DNA from: Actinernus sp. WN-2022
Lineage: Eukaryota; Cnidaria; Anthozoa; Actiniaria; Actinernidae
Direction of reading: 5' to 3'
Length of the DNA: 64,000 nt
Assembly: GCA_030867875.1 (NCBI GenBank)
Contig: JAOWCC010001634.1
Location: 57,275,860-57,339,859 of the forward strand
Below the pieces are notes generated by a model. The model saw only the letters and a list, made by a program, of their open reading frames with translations, was not told the origin of the DNA and did not search any database. Each line of letters opens with the position of its first letter. Position 1 is the first letter of the stretch. The position numbers were made by a program, and so were the translations under genes. Positions 44,901 to 55,957 of the stretch are shown here, piece by piece.

Positions 44901-47900
44901 GGCCGGGTGGATGGACATGGGAATATGTGGAATAGATGGGCCAAACCTCATGAGTGTGTGCTCACTCAGCGGAGGATCAACACTTGAATAATGGTATTTG
45001 TTAGACAAATACACAAATCAATGCTGCCTTAGCTAATGTCATCTTAGTTGTTTCAGTATGCACTAGCTCTAATAATCACATTCTCATTTGGCTAACTGTT
45101 TTACGCATTAGCAATAAAAGCATATTGGCTCATGGAGATATTCACCAGTTCTTATAGAAGCGCCGCTTGCATTCCTCACTAAGATGTTCAGCCCACACAG
45201 TCTTCAACACACGCTGGCCACGAGGTGTTTCTATGTAACCAACAACTCCTACAACCATGAGTGGTGGAGTCTCAATGATCGTAACAGCCTCTACCTTTTC
45301 CTTCTTGTGAAGCTCTGAAAAAACAAAATAGCAAAGTAAAAAAATTGATTTTCTACAGTATACTGAAAGTGACATTCCATTTATTTTCCCCATGGGAAAG
45401 TTGTTAGATTCTCTTACCAGTATGTGAAACTGTGCTATATGTGAACGAGGGAAGAATAGAGCGAGGACAACAAAAAGAAGCAGGGAAGGGGAGGAGAGGG
45501 AAGAGAGTGCCTGCCAGCAAGAACTGTGATTGTGAAAAAAGCCTCATTAGTTATGCATACCTGATCTGTCAAAAGTTACCAGTACAATTTACGGTGCTAT
45601 TCCAGGCCTCAGGAAATTTATTTTTCCTCCAAAATTAACAGGGTTGTTAACCTCTAAATATATTTTTTATACACGTAACTACATGTACTACGATATCAAG
45701 CGATTTGAATTAGTTTTCTCGTATCAAGGCTTCTATGATGATTGAGCCACTAGCACATTTCAATCTGGTAAACAATTTGATCTGATCAGGAACCACACCA
45801 CTCACAGCATTTCACATGATGGGAACGTAACTTGAAAGAATCTGAAAACAGCACTTTACTTTTGAAATAAATTCACAGATAGAATCACCGAGGTACCATT
45901 GCAGTCCTTACATATGCAACAGGAAGTTTGTAGTTATAATCGAAGTGCTTGAAATAATTTTATTTATGCATTTGAATATATCATCTAGATAATTACCTGG
46001 ACTTTAATAATTTATGATTTCCCATGAATGACAGTAGGCCTAAGAAAATGTGTATTCTCTAAAGTCAGTTCGGTATCATAACCATAACTTCTACTATGTC
46101 AAAGGATTTCGGCTGTTCTTGTTGTAAATCTAGCCATCAATTCCAATAAGCTGCCTCTGTCACATAGGTCTCATAAATAGACTTTTGATGATTGGTGCCA
46201 ATTGAAAGGCTGTGACGTTTTGCAACAAGGGCGTAAGTGACTCCTGATCACATTCTAAATTCTCTTTCAACTTCTTTGTTTTCTAAGGGGGAATTTAGAA
46301 TGCGATCAGGAGTCACTTACGCCCTTGTTGCACCTTTCATATTATTAATATTGTCAGTACCACACTAATCGGAAACATCCCTTTGCTGGCTAACAGGTTT
46401 TTTCAAAATAACAAGGCTTCCACCTCCTCCTTTTCCCTTCTCCTTCCCTCACACCTACTTCCCTTTTTGTTCTTGCTCCATTCTTCCATCATTAAAATTT
46501 GTGACCTATCACAGGAAAACGTACACTAACGGATATCCATTAAACTGGCAAAAATTAATGGCCAACGAATGGTTAACAAATGCTTTTACAGAGCATTCAA
46601 ATGGTTTAGTTAACTGCTCTAATGGGCAGGCTAACATTTCTAATGGTTTAGTTAGCATTTCTAACGGGCAAGCTGACATTTCTAACGGTTTACCAAAACG
46701 TTAGATAACGGATGGTCTTGAATATCTAACGTTTATCAAAATGTTCTAAGGGATGCTCTTGACTATCTAACAGTTTATCAAAATGTTCTAACGGATGATC
46801 TTGGCTTCTAACTGTTTATAAAATTAACATTCTAATGGATGTTCTTGGCTATCTAACGGTTTATCAAAACATTCTAATGGATGATCTTGGCTATCTAACG
46901 GTTTACCAAACCGTTCTGGCAGATGTCGATGTTGTTTATGGTTAACCAAAACATTTGTGCAGTCTGTCACCAAAAGACAGGATTGCACTACGAAACACTG
47001 TCCCAGTGCTGATTTGCTACATGTGTTTTCCATTCATCTGATAAATTTTAGCTTCTGTACATGTAGTTTCAAACTCAGATCCGTCAGTCCTTCAGAATTT
47101 TTGTTGAAGTAATTGCATATGAGCCAGCTTTAGCTTTTTAGAGATGCAAAGATTCTCTGGACATGTGCTTTCAGCAGTAAAACTGATTGTCTGGTTTCTG
47201 ACACAACAAGTGTGCTGCAAACTTCATGGGAAGTGTGATTTTATTACATTGTAGTTTAAAATCACCACAAAGCTTCTCAACTTTACTGGTAAAATGATAA
47301 ACGTCTACTAAATAGAATATTATAGTTCTTTTTATTTAACTCTTTCGGGTCTGAGCCTGTAAATATAGGTCCCCTGAGACCTAAATGAGAAAAAAATATT
47401 GCATCACATCTAGACATGCCGGAAAGACGATGGTGCGATATTATGTGAAGGGAGGAATGGCTTCAAAGTCAGAGCTATAACAGGGATCGCTCGACTCTTT
47501 CACTATGGAGAAAAGCTGATTTCTTTTGGCATTCGTTTTTGTTTCTTCGATTTTCACGAATTTTAAGGAGCTGAAAATCGGCTCAAAACATCCTTCCTAT
47601 TCGCACTTGAAATCAAGAGCAAACACAAAATCAGCACTCAGTCGTTACAGTACCTTCTGTAATCTTTCGAACCACCAGGTTTGTTTGCACAAAACACACC
47701 AAGGGACTGTGAACCACGCTATTCTTGTCACTGCATTTCTCTCCACCACATTTTCCTGTACCCACCCCAAATTGCATGCCGGGTAATGAACAAAAATTCT
47801 GCAAGGGGTCCCCCCCTCTGGGACTCCTGCAGGTTTTTTAAAATAAATCTTTCACCCCTACAACCAAGAGCGGTGATTTGGACTCAAGCCATTGCTTTAG

Positions 47901-50900
47901 AGTGACAAAAACACATCCTAATAGGTTGAGCAGGGGTAAAATACTGCCATCTGCAGGATTTCGGGGATTTAATTGAAGATTTTTTTGCCTGTGTCTGAAA
48001 GCACAAAAACTACACTAAAATCCTGTGAAATCCCCTCACAAAGCCTACTAGAAGCAAACCAAGTACTTTTCAGCCGTCCTCAGACTTAATGATGTCCTCT
48101 AGCTCTCTGACAGTGGCATTTTTCTCCAAAATTTGAGCACATTTCATTGGAAACCCCACAAAAGTAGCGATACCTACCGTCGACGAGTACATAGAATTCT
48201 CCCGAATGGCATTGTGGGAAAGGTTTGAGCCCTCGGCTTAAAAAGTCAGCAGCATTTAACTACCCCGGGCTACTGAGGGGAAGGGTTGAGTTGGCACTCA
48301 GGATTTCACCAATTGAGCTCACACACGATCGGACCCGAAAGAGTTAATGTGGATCCATTTTCAAAGGTGACACAGAAGTGGGACATTTTCCACAAACTGA
48401 TTTGAATAAAATGGCTCTGCAGTGTTTGTTTGAGATCACACTAAAAATTCTCTACAGATGAAATTTTCTTTTAGAAATCAAGAAGCTTACAGAATCAAAC
48501 GTTTTTCACTTCATTTGCGTATCTGAACAGTTTCCACATAATGCGAAAAATGGCTTAATTGAGTCCATAGTTTTTGATATTCACAGTTTTAATTTGTTGT
48601 CCGTTAATTAGTGTGAGATCTGATCGCATGAACCGTATCGAATCTTTTGGAGTTTCGATTTCAGCTTTTTTTACTTCATCACTTTGTGAGAAGCTAATAA
48701 TAGCCTGTTGCAGTGAAATTTTCACTCTTTCGGGTAAAGCTACTGCCGCCATTCCAAGCTAATAAAATTGACCCTTGCAATAAATATTGAAAATGCATAA
48801 TCGCCATTCGATGAAGCAAGGAATAAAGTGATTTAAAAAAATACAATAATTAGAGTTTCTAAACTTGTACAAATGTATGTAGCTAACAGATGATAGTTGA
48901 ATCAAACTATTTAAATGCCCAATAGATGATTTTTTTGATCGATCTAACGGATGAAGGTTTGGATGTTACGGATGAAGGTTTGGATCTAACGAATGAATAT
49001 ATGGACACAATTTCTAATGCTTCTAACTCTTTCTCACACCATTCAAACAGCATGGATGATGAATGGTCTGGCCCGTTTAATGGATTAGTGTACATTTTCT
49101 TGTGAGAGATCACACATATCTCGGTTTCCCAAATAGAACACCTGCATTGCAGGCATTACCAGTAGGAATCAGATATCAGTTTTTCCCCCCTTCAAAAGAA
49201 TTTCTAGGAAATAATATTCCTAGATTTTCAAACTTGTAAAAAAAGATGGGGGTCGGAAGTGAAAAACAAATGGATCATCACAAATGGGTTTTTATCCATT
49301 TTAATGTTCTAGGGACACTTGATCTGAATAACAATATCCACTGGATAAATTCCTACCCAGGGGATAAGTATTATCCAAACAAGGTTAATAGTGATTTATA
49401 CAGTGGATAGCGTTATCCAACCCCCTTTTTTTTATTATTCAGGATCCCAAGGTGTGGTAAAGGATTGGAATGGTCTACCCCAGGAGAGGGACTCCAGTAC
49501 CAAAATGACGGGGGTGCTCTGACAGTGGTCATTTTCAAAATGGCCACTAAAATGTATGCATAAATTAAAGGCTTAAAAAGATGATTTTGACCTAGACTGT
49601 GAACTAGTCTCTAGTCATGAAAAACTCGAAAAACGATGTGTTGGCCGAGCGCGGATTGGGCTTTATTTTTCTTGGTCTCTAGTCATGAAAAACTCGAAAA
49701 ACGATGTTTTGGCCGAGCGCGGATTGGGCACGAACGAAATCCCCATAGGGTAAGAGGGCTGGGGGAGGGGGGGCAAAAGAAAAATAGAGGGACTGCAGCC
49801 TTTTCCCACTGGTGCGCGTTCAGCAATTTCAGTCGCTCCAGCAACTGAAAATTGTGATTGGTCAATTAAACAATAGAAATGTCAGACAGATATTCCATTT
49901 CGCTCAAGAGAGATCTGTGACGGCGCTTTGGATTTTTATCAAGTTTTTGAAGCTTTCTCGTCAGCTTGGTGGCTTAATTTTAAAGGATGAACAAAAGCAA
50001 GCAATTGAGAGCGTATGACTTACGACTGAAACAAAGATGTGTTGGCTGTGCAAACGGCCAACGGGTTTTGGCAAAAGCTTAATTTACCAAAGTTTTTTGC
50101 TCGCCAAACAGAACCACCCGAGAAAAGGGATCGAGAAAAGCCGTTCTGTCCTAGTAATCATGCCTCTGAGAAGCATTATCGAAGAACAGATAAAGACCAA
50201 CGACTTTTGCCTGAAAGCGAAAGCTTTCGAAAAGAGTTTTGAGGGATATTAGTGACAACGAATCGAGGAAGTCGCAAGCAAGTTCTGTCTACCGAATTCC
50301 TCGATTTGTTGAGGGACATGTCTTCTCCATTCAGCATGAATATGTCGTCAATAGTTGTAGACTTGGCTTGAAATAGCACAAATTAAACCGAGGACGTGGT
50401 AAACTTAGTTGTTTGTTTATAGTTGCAGTTACTGAGTTAGGAAATGTTTCCCGCATAATTTATACATTACCTCACGAGATTTCAAGTCACTTTGATTTGC
50501 ACAACTCCCGGTATGAACTGCATATTTTGAAAGGAGAAAACGTCAAGATGGTTATCCAACTTACCAGGTATCAATTAACCAACTGTGTGGCATTCATCTA
50601 CAACTAACTTAGTATTGACTACAAATTCTGGCTGAATACAGAATAGAGAAGACTCGTCCCTCAACAAATCGACGAACTCGGCGGTAGACAGAACTTGCTC
50701 AGCGGCGCGTATATCACTTGATATTTGTTGTCACCAATATCCCTCAAAAACTCTTTTCGAAAGCTTTCGCTTTCGCTTTCAGGCAAAAATCATTGGACTT
50801 TATCTGTTCTTCGATGGCACGATTACCAGAATGCTCGGGTTGTTGTTCTCTCAAGTCTCGTCGCAGCGAAATGTTGACATCTCTATTGTTTAATTGACCA

Positions 50901-52503
50901 ATCACGATTTTCAGTTGGTGGAGCAACTGAAAATCGTGATTGGTTGAACGCGTGCCAGTGGGGGAAGGCTGCAGTCCCTTTATTGTTCTTTTGTCCCCCG
51001 CCCTCCTACCCTCAGGGGAGTTCGTTTGCGCCCAATCTGTGCTCGGCCAAAACATCGTTTTGAGTTTTTCGTGACAAGAGACCAAGAAAAATAAAGGGAC
51101 TGTTCGCAGTCTAATTTTGACCCCTAAAAGGTAATAATTATTATAAATTATTTAAATCCCTAAAAGGTACGATTCAATAGGAAATGCATCAGTTCAATAA
51201 GATACTTAAGCAACCAGGATGGCAACAACAGCAGTGACGACGGGACATAGAGACGACGGGACATAGAGAAGTGTTTACGACGGGACATAGAGAAGTGTTT
51301 TCTGCCGAAATGTAGTGTTTACTCTTTCCTTTGTTTGCCTTTAATTATTTCTCACAACCAGATTTCTTTTAAATATGAAGAGTAGAGAGTTCTGTTCACA
51401 CAAAACGGATTGATTATCTTTCTTACATTCCAGGGGTTTCAATAGAAGGCGGCTACCGGCAATAAACCGCCGGTTACTTTGCTTCTTACCGCTGGCTACT
51501 TCACACGATCGTTGTTTTTTGTTAAGTGTTGAGTAAAGTTTACTAGGTAAACCACCGCCTCTAACGTCAGGACCGCTGGTTGCCTAAAAACTTATTGAAA
51601 CCCCTGCATTCCTGTTCTCTTTAAAACGTAAAATTTGGGGGGTTCACATGTATTGCAGACATTGGTTGAAATGTAGGCAACTGAATGCATTTTTATTGTA
51701 CTTTTTAATTAAGGCTGCTGTTAGAGCAGATTTCGTATGAGTGGTACAAACTCCTACAGCACGGTTAGCATACTGTATGCCATGGCGTAGAAATGGCTTC
51801 CCATTGTTTTTGTCTGCTGATCCGATCCAATCAAATTACAGAAATACGGTACAGCACAGTTACTGACATGCCGTAGTTTGTCCCTCTCATACGAACTATG
51901 CCGTCGTCCTAGACGTTGCCATCGTGGTTGCTTGGGAAGTCCCCCCTCCCCAGGGGAAGTACTTACTTGATCCTGGTTTTTCTACTTCTCTCAGGACGTG
52001 GGACATGCCAGCCTTGAAGCCAATAAAGGCAGTCAGATGAGGAGGAAGGCTGGGATCATCTTTAGGGAATGACTTCACTTTACCGCGATGTCTTTTACAT
52101 CTCTTGCGAGGCAAAAAACCCAACGAGCCATGGCGTGGTGCTTCGAACTTTCGGTGAGACTAGAATTTAAAAGTAGAAAATGGCGACGAATTACGTTTTT
52201 ACACCCACATTTTTTTATTTAACGCGAGAAACGTCAGCATTCTATCGTTGTTCAACACAAAAATTCGTCTTTTTCAAGCATCAAATCTCTTTTAGTCCAT
52301 TTTTGAGCTGCAACGCGTTTCAACATCGAAGACCGCGCCAATCCAGCCCATACTTAGCCAAGATACTCGATAGTAGCCCAATAATTCGTGGAAGCATAAG
52401 GGCAATATATAAGGTTTGTGTTTTGAACCATTTCAATAGCTGATGGCTGAAAAAGAGTTTTATTTGGGAGGATTTGACGCTCCATAAAATTTTCACTCAC
52501 CAT
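41991..52503 (-). CDS. RPL3: RPL3, large ribosomal subunit protein uL3, 7 coding exons
   Basis: Core 60S protein whose extension reaches the peptidyl-transferase centre. Minus-strand exons: 52503-52501 (ATG alone), 52159-51967, 45314-45146, 44883-44748, 44298-43846, 43524-43429, 42164-41991 (stop TAA at 41993-41991). Lengths 3, 193, 169, 136, 453, 96 and 174 nt join in phase to 407 residues; human is 403. All introns are GT-AG. Recognisable blocks: [99 protein letters not shown] (here [19 protein letters not shown]), [54 protein letters not shown]. The first exon ends exactly after ATG (ATG|GTGAGT), which I recall also for vertebrate RPL3. Intron 3 (6.65 kb) is swollen by transposons. I looked for intronic box C/D snoRNAs and found none convincing. 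Confidence 0.97.
42290..42540. repeat. GGTTCACACTTGT repeat region
   Basis: GGTTCACACTTGTGACATAA, CCGGTTCACAC and TTATGCTTATGT words recur in both orientations over 250 bp of RPL3 intron 6, suggesting a degenerate MITE. Confidence 0.55.
42575..42787. mobile_element. Harbinger-like MITE, TTA target duplication
   Basis: GGGCACGTTCGGTTGACCGT at the left is inverted as CGGTCAATCGAACGCACCC at the right, with TTCCGGAATAAGAATA just inside. TTA flanks both ends (42572-42574, 42788-42790), as for PIF/Harbinger. 213 bp, RPL3 intron 6. Confidence 0.8.
45315..46220. other. RPL3 intron 3, exon-3-proximal part
   Basis: No exon or RNA gene recognised; AT-rich, with a purine-rich run near 45440-45520. Confidence 0.5.
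46221..46332. repeat. 112-bp hairpin
   Basis: TGCAACAAGGGCGTAAGTGA and TCACTTACGCCCTTGTTGCA are perfect complements and the arms continue to AATTTAGAATG, leaving a short loop. Noncoding, RPL3 intron 3. Confidence 0.9.
46499..49114. mobile_element. 2.6-kb inverted-end element, disrupted by a nested insertion
   Basis: The left end (CACAGGAAAACGTACACTAA) is imperfectly inverted at the right (GTGTACATTTTCTTGTGAGA). Subterminal TCTAACGG/TCTAACGGATG repeats lie inside each end (46600-46910; 48900-49010). No conserved ORF. It appears to contain the 47336-48347 element. Confidence 0.55.
47336..48347. mobile_element. TIR element, TTAACTCTTTCGGGTC ends
   Basis: TTAACTCTTTCGGGTCTGA at the left matches the complement of TCGGACCCGAAAGAGTTAA at the right. 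Internal words match 15128-15700. No transposase. RPL3 intron 3. Confidence 0.7.
49950..50370 (+). pseudogene. RecQ-like helicase fragment, left arm of element B
   Basis: Reads [11 protein letters not shown] (Q motif), then, after an in-frame stop, [11 protein letters not shown] (Walker A/motif I) and [15 protein letters not shown] (motif Ia), then a frame break and [10 protein letters not shown]. This is the order of the first RecA domain of RecQ helicases. Several stops and frameshifts make it non-functional. Confidence 0.7.
50570..50860 (-). pseudogene. RecQ-like helicase fragment, right arm of element B
   Basis: The minus strand repeats the left-arm peptide: [17 protein letters not shown], then [16 protein letters not shown], and ends with VVDECHTV, a DExH-box-like motif II (DECH) in the expected position. 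Frames are broken between pieces. Confidence 0.6.
51206..51935. mobile_element. TIR element next to the RPL3 exon 2 donor, with a nested MITE
   Basis: TTAAGCAACCAGGATGGCAAC at the left is inverted as GTTGCCATCGTGGTTGCTTGG at the right; same family as 37543-37863. A second element sits inside (51728-51898), with ends ATTTCGTATGAGTGGTACAA and TTTGTCCCTCTCATACGAA. The outer right end is about 30 bp from the RPL3 exon 2 donor at 51966. Confidence 0.7.
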
Positions 52504-52545
52504 CTTGGATCGAGCACTTGAAAAGAGAACGACTCACACGTGAGA
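52504..52545 (-). promoter_or_regulatory. RPL3 5'TOP start and E-box
   Basis: On the minus strand GTTCTCTTTTCAAG gives a pyrimidine tract CTCTTTTC starting at about 52527, a typical 5'TOP transcription start, implying a 5' UTR of about 24 nt before the ATG at 52503. A palindromic E-box CACGTG lies at 52537-52542 and an inverted CCAAT at about 52562. TOP mRNAs are translationally controlled by mTOR/LARP1. Confidence 0.7.
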
Positions 52546-52929
52546 AATGAATTCGTAATGACCAATAGAGGGGGTGGATTATATTACAATTGGTTAGATC
52601 CCTAATAAATTGTTTTGGGTCTGCGGATATTTCAGGGCGCATGCTCTGAAATCGGACAATACGCCATCTTGGATTTGTAACTTGTTTACAAACTGTCCTT
52701 CGTATTTCTTTGAAAAATAGTGAACAGTCAACTATCACCAGGTAAGAGAATGTCTAATTTCAGTAACAGATAGGTCGCGCTCTTTCTTCAAAATAATTCC
52801 AGCTTTTGTGATAATAAAATTAGGAGCGATTGCAGAATACAACGTCAATTTTCAACGTCTCCCAAAAAAGCCCAGCTCCGCGGTTCCGCAGACCAGCTTT
52901 AACACTAGCATGAGACTTAGCCTATTATA

Positions 52930-53170
52930 ATATTATTAAAAGTCGTTATAGATTCCAAAAACGATGCCTGTCTATATACCCTACCAATGCAAGGTTATAT
53001 AAATGTTGAAGTGGCTCCGCGGCTCCGTAGTTAAACTCATTATAGATTCCAAAAACGATACTTGTCTATAGACTATACCCTACCAAATATGCAAGGTTAT
53101 ATTTGAAGTGGCTCTGCGGCTCCGTTGCTCCGTAGTGAAACTCATTATAGATTCCAAAAACGATACCTGG
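52930..53170. repeat. GTGGCTCCGCGGCTCCG satellite, left block
   Basis: About three units of roughly 85-95 bp: GAAGTGGCTCCGCGGCTCCG, then AAACTCATTATAGATTCCAA and CTACCAATGCAAGGTTATAT. The array is interrupted by the LINE at 53170-54528 and resumes at 54530. Confidence 0.85.
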
Positions 53171-54528
53171 CTTAATACCTGTACCAAGGCAGATTACATA
53201 ACTGAAAGGGTCCATTTTGCTACAGTTGGTGAAGGCACATCCCAATCCGCCAATGTCACATGTGGAGTACCACAAGGGTCTGTCCTAGGCCCTATTCTCT
53301 TCAGTTTGTATACAAATGATCTACCAGACACTATTGCCCAAATTGAAAATACATACATTGAGATGTATGCAGATGAGAGTCTGCTGTTAAAGAAACCAAC
53401 AGAGCATTAGGACTTATAGCAAAATGGTGCATCAACAATGCCATGACATTACACCCTAAAAAATGTGAAGCAATGCTTATATCAAGAAAGCAATTTGTAG
53501 GCCCCATTCCAGCATTAACAATTAACAACAATAACATCAAGATAGTCAACTCAACTAGATGCCTCGGAATTAACATATATAATAAGCTGATCGAACTGGA
53601 CCATGCATCTTCAAGAGACAATAAAATCATTTGCCAAGAAACTTAATCTACTTAAAGCACTACGGTTTCTTCCATTGAGTAGTCTTGAGATATTTTACTT
53701 TAAAGTGATCCTGCCTTCCATCACCTATGGACTGATTATCTGGGGCAGTTGCAACACGACCCTCTTTCAAGATCTTGAGAGGATGCATGTTCGAGCTGCC
53801 AAGATCATTCACAGATGTGACTGGACCACTCCCAGTGCAGACGTCATCAACAAGGCACACTGGAATCCGCTGTTCTGGAATTACAAATATAAGCTAGCAA
53901 CGTTTGTTCACAAATCGCTCAACTCCGAGAAACTCCCAAATAAACTCTTCACACTAAGAAACAATACACACTCTCTAAGAGGCGTTTATAGGCTAGTCAT
54001 CCCACATCCACGTACAGATGCTATATGCAAGTCAATCACATACAGAGCATCCGTACTGTGGAACTACCTAGATGATCTCCTTAAAGACAAAAAACACTCG
54101 ACCTTTAAAAAACTTGTCAAAAAGTATATTAACTCCATACCACTGCAACCAAATGTCAGGATCAACACTGATAAGTTCTCATACCACTAATATGTTTTAT
54201 TTATGCATGCCTAACTTATTCATGTTTATTCGTTCAAGTGTTTACTTATACATTAGACATCCGCCTATCCATTTACACAACTACTCGCTTATTCATCTAA
54301 TTAAGTTAGTAGTCAATTAGTTAGTCTTTCAACTAACTAGATAGTATCATTCCAATATCTTATAATGCAATAGTCTTTCAATCAAAAACTTGTAATTTAC
54401 ATAATCAATGACGTTAGCTAGATTTCTTTATCGTTCCTTTTGTATTATCACGGCCACATCAGCTCTGAATGCTGCAGTATCGCCAATACCGTGTTTAAAT
54501 AAATGCTATTATTATTATTATTATTATT
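53170..54528 (+). mobile_element. 5'-truncated LINE inserted in the satellite
   Basis: Plus-strand ORF2 remnant: CGVPQGSVLGPILFSLYTND and EMYADESLLL (palm motif YADE in place of YADD) at 53190-53400; thumb/connection (PKKCEAMLISRK) to 53640; C-terminal domain at 53603-54190 (LPSITYGLIIWGS, ERMHVRAAKIIHRCDW). Stops at 53408 and frame changes near 53640 break it. The 3' end is AATAAATGC followed by (ATT)8. Jockey/CR1-like clade by motif style. Confidence 0.88.
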
Positions 54529-54529
54529 G

Positions 54530-54862
54530 AAGTGGCTCCGCGGCTCCGTGGCTCCGTAGTGAAACTCATTATAGATTCCAAAAACGATACCTGGCTATAC
54601 CCATACCAAAGCAAGGTTATATTTGAAGTGGCTCCGCGGCTCCGTGGCTCCGTAGTGATACATTATAGATTCCAAACACGATACCTGTCTATACCCTACC
54701 AATGCAAGGTTATATTTGAAGTGGCTCCGCGGCTCCGTGGCTCCGCAGTGAAACTCATTATAGATTCTGAAACACGATACCTGTCTATACCCTACCAATG
54801 CAAGGTTATATTTGGAGTGGCTCCGCAGTGAATCTCATTATAGATTCCGAAACACGATGCCT
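54530..54862. repeat. GTGGCTCCGCGGCTCCG satellite, right block
   Basis: Four units continuing the 52930-53170 array. The first unit after the LINE duplicates the last one before it (GAAGTGGCTC through ATACCTGGCT), so either the element has a long target duplication or it landed between units. Inverted ACGGAGCCACGGAGCC words occur at 55460 and 55632. Confidence 0.85.
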
Positions 54863-55028
54863 TTATCGATTAATTCAAACCCTAATCCATCATTTACAAA
54901 CACCCTAACCATCAACGGAATACTTAAACATAAGCCTCTGGCTTGGGAGACCCGGTAACGGCTTCCTGTATTTTCGACGTAAATTAAACCATTTAAACAA
55001 TGGGTGATCACTAATTTAGAATGAGTCT

Positions 55029-55245
55029 CTCTGTTCGGCAGAGTCTCTCTGTTCACAGTAGTAGAACGAAGCAACATGTATGATGTCAACGCGCTAGAGA
55101 GATATGTCTGGGTGTGAACGAGTCTATCTGTTCGCAGTAGTAGAATGAAGCAACATGTATGATGTTGACGCGCTAGAGAGATGTCTGGGTGTGAACGAGT
55201 CTCTCTGTTTACAGTAGTAGAACGAAGCAACATGTATTATGTCAA
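55029..55245. repeat. ~90-bp tandem repeat, 2.5 copies
   Basis: Units carry GTAGTAGAACGAAGCAACAT with GTCAACGCGCTAGAGAGAT and GTCTGGGTGTGAACGAGTCT. Confidence 0.9.
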
Positions 55246-55957
55246 CGCATCAAATAAACGTATAAAAGTTAGTATAAATGGTTATATAATGGCTATACAA
55301 ACACATGGGTATATATTTTTAAATCATCAAGAAAAAAGGGAATAAAAGAAAGAAAAACGAAGTCACAATGAGGTGCGATGGCGTTATTTTAAGATTTGAT
55401 AAAATTAAATTATGGAGAATAAACACTATATTATGGGATTCCTGTTTTTTTTTTCAGCCGCGGAGCCACGGAGCCATGGCCTTTGCTCTCCTACTTTGTG
55501 ATGATAATAAATTCAAAATGGAGGTTGTAAGGCTTAGCTAATCGTAACCCCTTTGCCTAAGATTAGCTACAAAATGACTAATACAGTTAAGTACTATTTC
55601 AGTTCCTTAAAACGACTGCGCAGGCAACTACGGAGCCACGGAGCCAGATATTTCTAAAGAGCTTCAAGAGTGCCACTGTATACTGCAATTTAGCCTAAAA
55701 TTATAATCCAATGACCAATGACCCCAATGTACAATTAAAATAACCTAGGGCTTGGCAGTAATCAAAATGAACAGCTCTTTGTACATTGCACAAGCTAATT
55801 ATTACAAAAGTACCGAAGGAGTTAGTTAAAGTTACTGCAGAGCAACCTGCCTGTACAAGGGCGTACTTTCTTATCAATTGACAATTGGTTGTATCACAAA
55901 CGAAGACCCGAATTTGAATAAGGCAAATCAGTATGAATCAATCATTCAATGTCAATC
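55246..55957. other. Unassigned, between satellite and palindromic element
   Basis: AT-rich; two inverted relatives of the neighbouring satellite (GCGGAGCCACGGAGCCATGG near 55458). No gene seen. Confidence 0.5.

Larger units (their letters stand above)
49593..51113. mobile_element. Mutator-like foldback element B with RecQ-like fragments in both arms
   Basis: Ends start TAGACTGTGAAC (left) and complement as TAGACTGCGAAC (right), flanked by a perfect 9-bp duplication ATTTTGACC (49584-49592; 51114-51122). The arms are long: TTTTGGCCGAGCGCGGATTG, GGGACTGCAGCC and TTGGTCAATTAAACAATAGA all recur inverted. The left arm has an extra internal duplication of its first 90 bp. Helicase-derived sequence lies in the left arm on the plus strand and again, inverted, in the right arm. 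No transposase. It sits in RPL3 intron 3. Confidence 0.8.

Noticed and set aside
52180..52443. 87-codon plus-strand ORF starting [12 protein letters not shown]
   Set aside because: Lies within RPL3 intron 1 and has no recognised similarity.
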